A stretch of 64,000 bases of DNA. It comes from Kangiella koreensis DSM 16069 (GTDB lineage: Bacteria > Pseudomonadota > Gammaproteobacteria > Enterobacterales > Kangiellaceae). Shown one piece after another: positions 9,696 through 17,832 of this stretch (the stretch's first letter is position 1; each line of letters opens with the position of its first letter). Where the stretch lies: assembly GCF_000024085.1 (NCBI RefSeq), contig NC_013166.1, forward strand, positions 2,294,001 through 2,358,000. The letters are read 5' to 3'. The notes below the pieces were generated by a model. The model saw nothing but the letters and a program-made list of their open reading frames with translations. It was not told where the DNA came from and did no database searches. Both the position numbers and the translations under genes were made by a program.

Positions 9696-10062
9696 ATCAA
9701 ATATTCCCGAAAAGCTGATATTTCCACTACTCTTCGTTAAACCCGTCCTCAATATGCTCACTGATGAAGTTACATCAGCTCCGCTATTTCGTCAGGTTTT
9801 GCCTCGATTAGCGTTATCTCAACTTTTCTACCATTGTCACCTTTGTTAATTTTTAAACCTGACTTACCTCGTCAGACAATTGCTCAGTCCGTTTTCTTAT
9901 TGAATTTCTTCTCAACGGGTTGCCAATGTTCGCTTACCTTTGCGATAAACAATGTCGTATATCATTGCTATTTACTGATTATTGTTTTGTCTGCGCTTCT
10001 ATTCGCCAGCGCCTATCTTATGAGATAGAATGGCTTTATTGAAGTAGATTCCTGAATTAATC
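9696..10062. other. Intergenic region between radA and DAHP synthase
   Basis: A 367-base region between divergent genes. I see no convincing gene: a 64-codon frame (9834-10028) begins with TTG and has no ribosome site. A perfect inverted repeat CTATCT-TATG-AGATAG lies at 10013-10028, 35 bases before the DAHP synthase ATG, and could be an operator or 5'-UTR hairpin. The rest is AT-rich leader that must contain both promoters. Confidence 0.4.
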
Positions 10063-11442
10063 ATGAGCAACAGATACGCTGATGAATGGTCGCCCGATAG
10101 TTGGAAGCGTAAACCAGTCAGTCAGCAAATAAAATATGGCAACTCTGAGGCATTGGCGCAGGTTATCGATAAATTGCGTCAGTTACCGCCTTTGGTATCA
10201 GCCACTGAAGTGGATAGCTTAAAAAGTCATATTGCGGATGCACAGGCAGGAAAAGCCTTTATTCTGCAAGGTGGCGATTGCGCCGAATCCTTTTCCGACT
10301 GCAATGCTGAAGCTATTTCGCAGAAAGTTCGCCTGTTAATGAGCTTAAGTTTGCTGGTCAGCCAGCAAACGAAGAAGCCCGTTGTTCGAATTGGCCGAAT
10401 TGCAGGTCAATATGCTAAACCGCGCTCTGAACTCACCGAAACCCAAGATCAAACGACTTTGCCGAGTTATCGGGGCGATCTGGTTAACCATGTCCATTTC
10501 AGTGAATCATCTCGCATGCCGGATCCGGCACGGATGTTGCAGGGCTATAGCTATGCGTCATTGACGCTAAACTATATTCGCTCTTTGCTTGAAGGCGATA
10601 TCAGCGACCTGTTCCAGCTTGAACAGGAATCGCAGAACCTCTTGTCGCTAAAAACAAATGCTAAGTTGCACCAGAGCCTGGATCAATTTCGCGAAGCCAT
10701 GCGCCTGTTCCATCAAGCCAATGGCCCACAGCATAATAGCCGACACTGGCTGGAATTCTTTACCAGCCACGAAGCCCTGCACCTACATTACGAAGAAGCA
10801 CTGACCCGAAAAGCAAATAATGGCAAGTGGTACAACCTATCGACCCATTATCCTTGGGTCGGAATGCGCACCACCATTCAGGACAGCGCGCATATCGAAT
10901 ACCTTCGTGGCATCGCTAACCCAATTGCCATCAAAGTCGGCAAAAACTTGTCACCAGAAACTTTGGTTGAGTTATGTAAGGTACTCAATCCTAATAATGA
11001 AGCTGGTCGCTTAACCCTTATTCAAAGATTTGGTCATCAGTCCATCGCTCAGGTGTTACCGGATATGATCAAGGCTGTCCAGGCAGCAGAGCTCAAGGTG
11101 CTATGGAGCTGCGATCCAATGCACGGTAATACCCGTGTCAGCGCGAATGGTATAAAAACCAGAGACTTTCTACATATCCAAAGCGAGCTTCAGCAGGCAT
11201 TTGAGATTCATGCCACTCACCACAGCCATCTTGGTGGCGTACACCTGGAAATGACCGCTGAAGCAGTCATGGAGTGCGTTGGCGGCAGCTATGGAGTCAC
11301 TGAGCAAGAGCTTGATAAAGCCTACACCAGTTTGGTTGATCCTCGCTTAAATGCAGCCCAAGTCTTTGAATTAATCGATTCAATCGAGCAAAAACAGCAA
11401 CATTTACATAAAATTGACACAAAACACGTATCATCTTCTTGA
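10063..11442 (+). CDS. Class II 3-deoxy-7-phosphoheptulonate (DAHP) synthase
   Basis: First step of the shikimate pathway: phosphoenolpyruvate plus erythrose-4-phosphate give DAHP. 459 aa, of the plant-like class II family, clear from the N-terminal WSPDSWKRKPVSQQ, the FILQGGDCAESF metal/substrate motif, VRIGRIAGQYAKPRS, GMRTTIQDSAHIEYLRGIANPIAIKVG and WSCDPMHGNT. It lacks the sequence style of the E. coli AroF/G/H (class I) enzymes. No other aromatic-pathway gene is adjacent. There is no strong Shine-Dalgarno site before the ATG. Confidence 0.95.
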   Translation: MSNRYADEWSPDSWKRKPVSQQIKYGNSEALAQVIDKLRQLPPLVSATEVDSLKSHIADAQAGKAFILQGGDCAESFSDCNAEAISQKVRLLMSLSLLVSQQTKKPVVRIGRIAGQYAKPRSELTETQDQTTLPSYRGDLVNHVHFSESSRMPDPARMLQGYSYASLTLNYIRSLLEGDISDLFQLEQESQNLLSLKTNAKLHQSLDQFREAMRLFHQANGPQHNSRHWLEFFTSHEALHLHYEEALTRKANNGKWYNLSTHYPWVGMRTTIQDSAHIEYLRGIANPIAIKVGKNLSPETLVELCKVLNPNNEAGRLTLIQRFGHQSIAQVLPDMIKAVQAAELKVLWSCDPMHGNTRVSANGIKTRDFLHIQSELQQAFEIHATHHSHLGGVHLEMTAEAVMECVGGSYGVTEQELDKAYTSLVDPRLNAAQVFELIDSIEQKQQHLHKIDTKHVSSS

Positions 11443-11476
11443 ATTGTAACCAAATGTTCACGTATATTAGGCGGAT

Positions 11477-11496
11477 GTGTATACACTATCGTGTAT
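11477..11496. promoter_or_regulatory. Overlapping inverted repeats upstream of the 11549 gene
   Basis: GTGTATACAC (11477-11486) shares its right arm with ATACAC-TATC-GTGTAT (11481-11496). The pair sits about 50-70 bases before the next gene, where a promoter or operator is expected. Structure only; no regulator is recognised. Confidence 0.35.
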
Positions 11497-11548
11497 GCTG
11501 TGCTTAAGGAAAGCAAAGTAGTTCAGACGGAAATTACCAGGAGCGATG

Positions 11549-11863
11549 ATGAAAATGACTAATGCTGTTAAAAAATACATGACTGTATCAGTTTTTGTGG
11601 CGGGTTCTTTCCTGTCAGGTCAGGCTTTTGCTAATGCCCAAATGTGCTCAGATGTTCAATATTCTCCAACGGATGACACACAACTACACGTCCTTACACA
11701 ACTTGATCCAGAATTGGTTCAACCAGCTCCACAGCAAGACACCAAAAAAGACGAAAAAAAACCCGAACAGTCCGTTAGCTGGTTTTCATGGCTAACAGAA
11801 TCTCATACAATGCCAAGTCTGCATTTTATCGATATTCTAGAACTGTTTGGCGGTGACGAATGA
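11549..11863 (+). CDS. Small exported protein, unknown function
   Basis: 104-aa protein with a signal peptide (hydrophobic stretch to about residue 28, cleavage likely after GQAFA or SGQAFANA). The mature part is short, acidic and Pro/Gln/Lys-rich in the middle (QPAPQQDTKKDEKKPEQ), then SWFSWLTE and a C-terminal IDILELFGGDE. I do not recognise a family. There are three possible ATGs (11546, 11549, 11555); AGGAG at 11539-11543 favours 11549. Its last four bases overlap the next start (ATGA), implying translational coupling to the DUF2970 membrane protein. Confidence 0.65.
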   Translation: MKMTNAVKKYMTVSVFVAGSFLSGQAFANAQMCSDVQYSPTDDTQLHVLTQLDPELVQPAPQQDTKKDEKKPEQSVSWFSWLTESHTMPSLHFIDILELFGGDE

Positions 11864-12156
11864 GCGAGCAACACTCTAATACTCAACACAACCTTTCTGA
11901 CAACACCAACAACAACACTAACGACGATTCTAACGACAACAAGCAGGAGCCAGCCAAAGACGGCACCGGTTTCTGGTCAACTGTGAAAAGTGTAGTTGGC
12001 GCCATGTTCGGGGTTCAATCCGAAGAGCAACGTCAAAAGGACTTTGAAAAAGGCAGCGCCTTAAACTTCATTATTGGCGGCATCGTATTCGTTATTGTTT
12101 TTATATTCACCATTCTGTACTTCGTGAATTCAGCACTGGAAAGCGCTGGACAGTAA
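11860..12156 (+). CDS. DUF2970 family membrane protein
   Basis: 98-aa protein. An Asn/Asp/Gln-rich disordered N-terminus (about 1-35) is followed by the DUF2970 core FWSTVKSVVGAMFGVQSEEQRQKDFEKGSALNFIIGGIVF, ending in one membrane helix. Family function is unknown. It overlaps the preceding small exported-protein gene by four bases, so the two are an operon. Confidence 0.8.
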   Translation: MSEQHSNTQHNLSDNTNNNTNDDSNDNKQEPAKDGTGFWSTVKSVVGAMFGVQSEEQRQKDFEKGSALNFIIGGIVFVIVFIFTILYFVNSALESAGQ

Positions 12157-12191
12157 ATTAGTCCCTCATAGCAAGGGCTGAATACTACCAA

Positions 12192-12214
12192 GGGCGCACA
12201 CACAGGTAGCGCCC
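12192..12214. terminator. Weak hairpin between convergent DUF2970 gene and dam
   Basis: GGGCGC (12192-12197) pairs with GCGCCC (12209-12214) across an 11-base loop. There is no T tract on either side, so it may be only a weak stop or nothing. Confidence 0.25.
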
Positions 12215-12234
12215 CTCCCCACACCCAGTCGCAT

Positions 12235-13068
12235 CTACTTCCGATAAACCACTATCAATTCCTGGGCATTGTTACGTCCCGCGCCATCGCAGGAGATAAA
12301 GCGTCGTACCGGGAAGGATTGCAGATCTTTGGCTTTGGCGTAGATAAGACGGGCAAAGTCGGTGTCATGATTGGAGATAACAACCGGTACGTCTCGTTTT
12401 GCTAGTTTCTTCGCTTCGAGTGCCAGCTCACGCTGATTGTCGAGCGAAAACTCCTGTTGGCTATAGCTGGTGAAGTTGGCGGTTAATGACCAGGGTAGAT
12501 AAGGCGGATCACAATAAATGACATTGCCTTTTCGCGTATGTGCCATAGTTTTACTGAAGCTCTGGCAACGAAACTCTGCGCGCTTGGCCTTTTCAGCAAA
12601 TAGCTCCATTTCTCGGGCGGGGAAATAGGGTTTCTTATAACGCCCAAAGGGTACGTTAAAACCACCCGAACGATTATAGCGACACAATCCGTTGTATCCG
12701 TGGCGATTGAAATACACGAATAAAGCGGCCCGCTCTTTTCCCGGCTTCAGTTGATTAAAGTGTTCGCGTAATTCGTAAAAAGTTTTCTGATTATTGTATT
12801 GGTCTGTGAAATATTGAGCGCAGTAATCGATAAAGGAGGTTTTACCTTTTTTCAGATGATTGAAAACATCGATCAAATCTGGATTTATATCAGCCAGTAA
12901 ATAGCGGTCATAATCAGCATTGAGGAATAATGCACCGGAACCAGCAAAGGGTTCGATCAGTTTATTACCTTCAGGTAAAACTTTTAGAATTCGCGGCAAT
13001 AATCGAAACTTGCCACCCGCCCACTTAAGGAAAGGTCTTTGATAGGAAGTGGGCTTTAGTACAGACAT
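12235..13068 (-). CDS. dam: DNA adenine methylase Dam
   Basis: N6-adenine methyltransferase for GATC, used in mismatch repair strand choice and replication timing. 277 aa (E. coli 278) and colinear throughout: RPFLKWAGGK (11-20), the SAM motif EPFAGSG (39-45), LADINPDLI, NRHGYNGLCRYN, FNVPFGRYKKPYFP and the catalytic DPPY (187-190). No restriction endonuclease is nearby, so it is a solitary housekeeping methylase. It is not in the aroKB-damX-dam context seen in enterics. Confidence 0.96.
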   Translation of the reverse strand: MSVLKPTSYQRPFLKWAGGKFRLLPRILKVLPEGNKLIEPFAGSGALFLNADYDRYLLADINPDLIDVFNHLKKGKTSFIDYCAQYFTDQYNNQKTFYELREHFNQLKPGKERAALFVYFNRHGYNGLCRYNRSGGFNVPFGRYKKPYFPAREMELFAEKAKRAEFRCQSFSKTMAHTRKGNVIYCDPPYLPWSLTANFTSYSQQEFSLDNQRELALEAKKLAKRDVPVVISNHDTDFARLIYAKAKDLQSFPVRRFISCDGAGRNNAQELIVVYRK

Positions 13069-13174
13069 AATCGATTTTTATTCTTACAATTGCTGCCTAG
13101 TGTATCAAAACCGATCACGAATGAAAGTTAAAATTAAAATCCACCACTAGAGCCTGTCAACTCTAAGGATACTC

Positions 13175-13777
13175 ATGACCCAAGTTCAATCTAAAGCCGT
13201 CTTTATATTTGCCCATGGTGCTGGCGCTGATTCCAACTCAGAGTTTATGCAAAGTATGGCTCGGCAAATAAGTCACCCTACCATTGAGGTAGTTCTGTTT
13301 GATTTCCCTTACATGATCAAACGCCAACAGACAGGTAAAAAGTCGCCACCGGATCGTATGCCAAAACTTATCGAAGCCTATCAGCAGCAGATTGCAGAGC
13401 ATATGAAGGGACGCAAAGTCTTTATTGGCGGTAAATCTATGGGAGGGCGTGTAGCCAGTATGATTGCGGATGATGAGCAGGTTGATGGCTTGATCTGTAT
13501 GGGTTATCCGTTTCACCCGCCGGGCAAACCAGAAAACCTAAGAACGGATCATCTGAAAGCTCTTAAAATACCGACCTTAATTCTTCAGGGTACGCGAGAT
13601 CCATTTGGCAAGCCTGAAGAGGTGGCAACTTATGGATTATCTTCAAGTATTAATGTTCATTGGCTGGAAGATGGTAACCACAGTTTAGAAACTCTCAAGC
13701 GCTCTGAGATAACTACTGAGCAGAGCTGGCAACTCGCCGCTCAGCAAGCCCGGACGTTTATTATTGAACGGATTTAA
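13175..13777 (+). CDS. KANL3/Tex30-type alpha/beta hydrolase
   Basis: 200-aa cytoplasmic hydrolase. Catalytic triad candidates are Ser88 in GGKSMGGR, Asp142 in QGTRDPFG and His169 in DGNHS, with an N-terminal FAHGAGADSNS oxyanion loop typical of the small dienelactone-hydrolase-like Tex30 group. The natural substrate is unknown. It ends seven bases from the convergent dgkA stop. Confidence 0.82.
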   Translation: MTQVQSKAVFIFAHGAGADSNSEFMQSMARQISHPTIEVVLFDFPYMIKRQQTGKKSPPDRMPKLIEAYQQQIAEHMKGRKVFIGGKSMGGRVASMIADDEQVDGLICMGYPFHPPGKPENLRTDHLKALKIPTLILQGTRDPFGKPEEVATYGLSSSINVHWLEDGNHSLETLKRSEITTEQSWQLAAQQARTFIIERI

Positions 13778-13784
13778 AGGCGTC

Positions 13785-14165
13785 TTAGGTGAAGAAATTA
13801 AAGTAACAAATAGTGCCCCATACAATGCCGGTAAACAGTAGCGCAATAAAGACCATGGCGGAGCCAATATCTTTAGCGCGGCCAGATAACGGGTGCTGCT
13901 CTGAACCAATGCGATCAACCACTGCTTCAATCGCTGAATTCGCCAATTCGGCCATCAAAACTACGCCTAATGTTAATAACATAATAGCGATTTCGGCTGT
14001 GGTACCGCCAAGCACAAAAGCCAAAGGCACTAGAAGCACGGCTAGAGCCAGCTCCTGGCGGAACGCAGCTTCACCAAGCCAGGCGCCTTTAAGTCCTTGC
14101 CACGAATACTTGGTAGCATCAAGAATGCGAGGAATACCTGTCTTTCCGGGTTTCATTAATGACAT
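13785..14165 (-). CDS. dgkA: Diacylglycerol kinase
   Basis: Small trimeric inner-membrane kinase that recycles diacylglycerol to phosphatidate. 126 aa with three membrane helices. The family active-site run MAELANSAIEAVVDRIG (71-87) contains the catalytic Glu73 and metal-binding residues; GEAAFRQE near residue 31 is also conserved. An overlapping plus-strand frame across this gene is an antisense shadow. Confidence 0.93.
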   Translation of the reverse strand: MSLMKPGKTGIPRILDATKYSWQGLKGAWLGEAAFRQELALAVLLVPLAFVLGGTTAEIAIMLLTLGVVLMAELANSAIEAVVDRIGSEQHPLSGRAKDIGSAMVFIALLFTGIVWGTICYFNFFT

Positions 14166-14250
14166 TGTGACTGACTTAATAAATTGGGCTTATCCATTGA
14201 TACTACTGTATGCTAACCTTTTGGGCAAACTGACAAAATTTGGCAACTTT

Positions 14251-14661
14251 ATGAAAATCAGGCACTTAAAATACTTATCGATTCTATTTTTTGCACCACT
14301 CGTGGCTTGCTCGGATGCCCATAACGGCAATCATTCTGAGACTACCGATAAGCCAATGGCAGATTACCAACAACAAATTGAAGCCGCCATTGCCGATAAA
14401 AGCTGCAGCACTAATGACGACTGTGCTTTAGTGGAGATTGGCGCTAAACCTTGTGGAGGGCCTGAAACTTATGAGCCTTATTCAAAGCCAAATGTTGATG
14501 AAGTTAAACTTCAGAAAATAGCAGCAACTTACAAAAAGGAACGCCAGGATTACTTCAAAGAAAACCAGATCATGGGAATCTGTGTAGTCACTCCAAAGCC
14601 CCATGTCAGCTGTGTCAACAATCAGTGTGTAGCCTCAAAGCAAAATCTGCAGGTTCAATAA
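14251..14661 (+). CDS. Cysteine-rich lipoprotein, unknown function
   Basis: 136-aa predicted lipoprotein starting MKIRHLKYLSILFFAPLVAC, with the lipobox LVAC. The open frame continues upstream over dgkA, but the signal peptide fixes this start. The mature part has six further cysteines (SCSTNDDCALV, PCGGPE, GICVV, VSCVNNQC), which suggests three disulfides in the periplasm. I do not recognise the family. The last 27 bases overlap the 3' end of convergent bioD. Confidence 0.72.
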   Translation: MKIRHLKYLSILFFAPLVACSDAHNGNHSETTDKPMADYQQQIEAAIADKSCSTNDDCALVEIGAKPCGGPETYEPYSKPNVDEVKLQKIAATYKKERQDYFKENQIMGICVVTPKPHVSCVNNQCVASKQNLQVQ

Positions 14662-15336
14662 ACCGCTGGCAGTATCGATATCAGCGTCTTGTAAATCCGA
14701 GCTCTCTTGAAACGGGATAACTCCAAGGCAAGGCGCTGAAATATTCTTTGTAAGCCAATCAAGATTCTGTTCACTACGGTTCATTTCGCCGTACACAAAA
14801 TTAGCCACCCAGCCGCGTAGCTTCAAGCCACGACGCTCAATATCTCTGACTGTCAACATGGCGTGGTTAAGGCAGCCTAATTTCATACCCACCACTAAAA
14901 TGACGTCCACCCCCTTCTGTTCAACCCAGTCAGCATAGGTTTCTGTGTCATTAAGTGGGGTTAACCAGCCGCCAGCACCCTCGATTAACAGGTACTCACT
15001 TTGTGGAAACTGGATCAGCCGATTGAGCTCAGAAATCGACAATTCAACACCGGCTTCTTGAGCCGCGATGTGCGGTGCAATAGCAGGTTCGAAAGTCAAA
15101 GGGTTGACCTCTTTATAACTAATTTGAGCAAAACCGGGGCTTCTTCGCGTTAAATCGAGGATTTTTTGCCCATCTTCATTAACCCACTGCCCTTCAATTA
15201 ACTCCGCTCCGGAAGCAATCGGTTTCAGGCCAAAAACCTGCTTATCACAATGCAATATTGCATTGATAAGCGACTGAGTTATAAAGGTTTTTCCGACTTC
15301 GGTATCAGTGCCGGCGATGAATATTTTTTCTTTCAT
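14635..15336 (-). CDS. bioD: ATP-dependent dethiobiotin synthetase
   Basis: Closes the ureido ring of dethiobiotin from diaminopelargonate, CO2 and ATP. 233 aa from MKEKIFIAGTDTEVGKT, with the P-loop at residues 9-17; the longer frame to 15369 is rejected because this start matches the family. LLIEGAGGWLTPLN and VVGMKLGCLNHAMLTVRDI are typical. It is on the same strand as bioBFHC but separated by a plus-strand gene, so it needs its own promoter. No bioA is present in the window. Confidence 0.95.
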   Translation of the reverse strand: MKEKIFIAGTDTEVGKTFITQSLINAILHCDKQVFGLKPIASGAELIEGQWVNEDGQKILDLTRRSPGFAQISYKEVNPLTFEPAIAPHIAAQEAGVELSISELNRLIQFPQSEYLLIEGAGGWLTPLNDTETYADWVEQKGVDVILVVGMKLGCLNHAMLTVRDIERRGLKLRGWVANFVYGEMNRSEQNLDWLTKNISAPCLGVIPFQESSDLQDADIDTASGLLNLQILL

Positions 15337-15402
15337 ATTGTCCAATTTGTTACCCCTCGCACACAACATGCGATACAGCTTGAGCTATAATTCGATACAA
15401 AA

Positions 15403-16161
15403 GTGCTACATATTGGCGTAGCATATAATCATAGTCCACATTTATTGGTGACTTACTTGGCTGGCGATAACACTATCATACTGACATTGGCTATTGTAGC
15501 CTTGGCTGTTCTATTAGTAGCAGTTGTAACTGCTGCTTTAAAGCATGCTTTGGTTCGACAGCTTGAGTCTAAAAACGATGAACTCAAGAGAGTTCTCGAA
15601 GAAAACACTCGTAATATCGCTGGCAAAGCTCAACGCATTAAAGAGCTTGAGTCCACCCACCTAGATCTCAAAAACTCTCTACAAAGCTTATCTGAGCGTA
15701 ATACAGCGCTTACTCAAGAGCATCGTGAGCTGAAAGGCAAGTACAAACAAACTCAAAGCTCATATGAGGAAGCCCAACAAAACTATCTCAACGCACTACA
15801 ATCCATCTCTGATACCAAGCGAGAACTGGATGATGAAATGGACCAGCTACGAGAAGAATGTGATAGTCGTGTGCGTACCATTCGTCAGGATGCTCTGGAA
15901 GAAAAAGAGCGCTTTAAAGAAAGCCTTGGTTCAGAGTTCGAACACCTAAAGAAAAGCCATAAGCGCCTGGTTCAAGCGAATGCAACCCTAAGCCGTAATA
16001 TCGATAATTTACGCGATGAGCGTGATTTCTATCGCACTGAATTTGAAACGTTACGTGACTTCCTGCACGAGGCTCAAAAGAAAAATGTGAAACAAACGCT
16101 CGAAGATAAACAAGAAGAACTGAAAGAAAAAATCGTTAACTTCGAAAACAAAAAAAACTAG
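15403..16161 (+). CDS. Membrane-anchored coiled-coil protein, unknown function
   Basis: Up to 252 aa: one membrane helix (about residues 24-45), then about 200 residues of charged heptad-rich coiled coil (QLESKNDELKRVLEEN onwards) to the C-terminus. I recognise no family. The start is uncertain: the frame opens with GTG at 15403, but TATAAT at 15386-15391 would place transcription start almost on it, and TTG/GTG at 15445/15448 would still keep the helix. It lies between bioC and bioD on the opposite strand. Confidence 0.68.
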   Translation: MLHIGVAYNHSPHLLVTYLAGDNTIILTLAIVALAVLLVAVVTAALKHALVRQLESKNDELKRVLEENTRNIAGKAQRIKELESTHLDLKNSLQSLSERNTALTQEHRELKGKYKQTQSSYEEAQQNYLNALQSISDTKRELDDEMDQLREECDSRVRTIRQDALEEKERFKESLGSEFEHLKKSHKRLVQANATLSRNIDNLRDERDFYRTEFETLRDFLHEAQKKNVKQTLEDKQEELKEKIVNFENKKN

Positions 16162-16190
16162 CTCATTCTTTCAGTATCAACCGATTAATC

Positions 16191-17048
16191 CTAGCCTATT
16201 TCAACTGCGTAATCATGATAGCCCATCGCTGGGCTAACTTCAGTGCCAAACGCATGGCCATACACCAATTCGTAAGTCGCAGGCAATTGCCCATCATCTA
16301 ATTTAAACTGTTGGTACTCTTGTTCCAGTTGACGCAGTTGACTCGGGCTGGTCAAGCCATGATTACGGCTCGAATCAATATTGTGTGCACCGATATTTTT
16401 TAAATCACGCATCAGCTCAACTGCTTTGTTGTAGCCAATGATCACCGGCTCACTATCCACTACAGGATCAGAAAGCCTGGCACTTAGCATTGCATCGCCA
16501 ACGTGGTGCATATCAATAAAGTTATTCACATGCTGATAATCATTCACAGCCGCCCAACTATGCTTTAACTCATATAAAGTGTCAGGGCCCAAGGTAGTAA
16601 ATAGTAATAATCCTTCCGGTTTTAAGACTCGGTTTAGTTCTTGAAATAATTGCGGTAGTTCATCAATCCACTGAAAAGTAAGGTTCGAAAAAACAAAGTC
16701 AAAACTATCACTTTCAAAAGGCAGTCTCAGTGCATCGGCGCATACGTATTCTTCTTGATCAGACTGAGCACAACAATACTCAATCATACCTGTAGCCAGA
16801 TCAGCACCAGTCACTTTGGCTCCCGGATAACGCTTGCTCAGTTCACGGGTAAAGTAGCCGGTGCCACAACCTAAATCTAAAATATTTCGAGGCTGTAATT
16901 TAAAATACTGAAGACGCTCCAATAACCGCTCTCCGGCAACTTTCTGAAAAAAGGCTGCATCATCATAGGTTTTAGCCGCGCGGCTAAAAGAACGTGCAAT
17001 ATCATCTTTTGCAATCTGATTAATCTTTGGTTGCATAGTCTTACTCAT
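16191..17048 (-). CDS. bioC: Malonyl-ACP O-methyltransferase BioC
   Basis: Methylates malonyl-ACP to disguise it as a fatty-acid primer, starting pimeloyl synthesis. 285 aa, with the N-terminal IARSFSRAAKTYDDAA typical of BioC, the SAM motif ILDLGCGTGYFTREL (56-70), FDFVFSNLTFQWIDELP and LLFTTLGPDTLYELK. Last gene of the bioB-F-H-C operon; its start overlaps the bioH stop by eight bases. Confidence 0.95.
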   Translation of the reverse strand: MSKTMQPKINQIAKDDIARSFSRAAKTYDDAAFFQKVAGERLLERLQYFKLQPRNILDLGCGTGYFTRELSKRYPGAKVTGADLATGMIEYCCAQSDQEEYVCADALRLPFESDSFDFVFSNLTFQWIDELPQLFQELNRVLKPEGLLLFTTLGPDTLYELKHSWAAVNDYQHVNNFIDMHHVGDAMLSARLSDPVVDSEPVIIGYNKAVELMRDLKNIGAHNIDSSRNHGLTSPSQLRQLEQEYQQFKLDDGQLPATYELVYGHAFGTEVSPAMGYHDYAVEIG

Positions 17049-17817
17049 GTAAAAACTCTTTCACGTCATTAACGAATAAGGGTTTGTGCGACAGGAATGG
17101 TGCGTGACTAGCCTTGGGATAAACCTTATGCTGGCTGTGTGGAATTAATTCAGCCACTTGTTCTGCCGTTTTAGCTGGCACTAAAGAATCCAATCTACCG
17201 TAAAGGCGCAACATGGGGACTTCAATTTTATTTAAATGCTCACGCAGGTCCACATCATTCAGTAATGCCAAACCACCACGCAAGGCTTTAGCGGCAGGTA
17301 CGCCATGGATAAATACGGTATCTCTTAATCGACGAATATCATCCTTTTGCGTTTCGCTACCAATCGCCTGAATTGCCAGGAATCGAATAATGGTTCCTTG
17401 GTAATCTTCTTCCAGATAACGGCAGAAGCTATCCATAATGTTGGCTTTCATAGCGTGCTGCCAGTCATCCTGCTGAACAAAGCGTGGATTACTAGCCACC
17501 GTAATTAATTTGTTGATTCGGTCAGGCGATTCAATCGCAATATTGGTCGCAATCAGTCCGCCTAATGACCAGCCCAGATAGTGCGCATTTTCTGGGGCTA
17601 CTTTGAGCACCTGCTCGGTCAATAAATTCAGCGTGTATGGATCGCCTGGGATGGGCGAGCGACCAAAGCCGGGTAAATCAATCATGTGTAATGTGAAATG
17701 CTCTGCCAAGTCATCAGCCAACATTTCCCAGATGCCTGAGTGCAAACCCCAGCCATGCAACAATACCAGATCGGGGCCCTGTCCTCTTGATTCAATATAA
17801 GGTTGTAACTTACTCAC
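17041..17817 (-). CDS. bioH: Pimeloyl-ACP methyl ester carboxylesterase BioH
   Basis: Alpha/beta hydrolase that removes the BioC methyl group to end chain building. 258 aa (E. coli 256). Triad Ser84 in GWSLGG, Asp210 in YGRLDS and His238 in ASHAPF, each within three residues of the E. coli positions. HGWGLHSGIW is also characteristic. It lies directly between bioF and bioC, so pimelate synthesis genes are co-regulated, unlike E. coli where bioH is separate. Confidence 0.95.
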   Translation of the reverse strand: MSKLQPYIESRGQGPDLVLLHGWGLHSGIWEMLADDLAEHFTLHMIDLPGFGRSPIPGDPYTLNLLTEQVLKVAPENAHYLGWSLGGLIATNIAIESPDRINKLITVASNPRFVQQDDWQHAMKANIMDSFCRYLEEDYQGTIIRFLAIQAIGSETQKDDIRRLRDTVFIHGVPAAKALRGGLALLNDVDLREHLNKIEVPMLRLYGRLDSLVPAKTAEQVAELIPHSQHKVYPKASHAPFLSHKPLFVNDVKEFLHE

Positions 17818-17832
17818 AGATCGCCTCTACCT

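Noticed and set aside
9834..10028. 64-codon frame with hydrophobic C-terminus between radA and DAHP synthase
   Set aside because: TTG start, no ribosome site, no family likeness; more likely leader DNA.
13813..14250. Long plus-strand open frame leading into the cysteine-rich lipoprotein
   Set aside because: It is antisense to dgkA, and the lipoprotein signal peptide fixes the true start at 14251.
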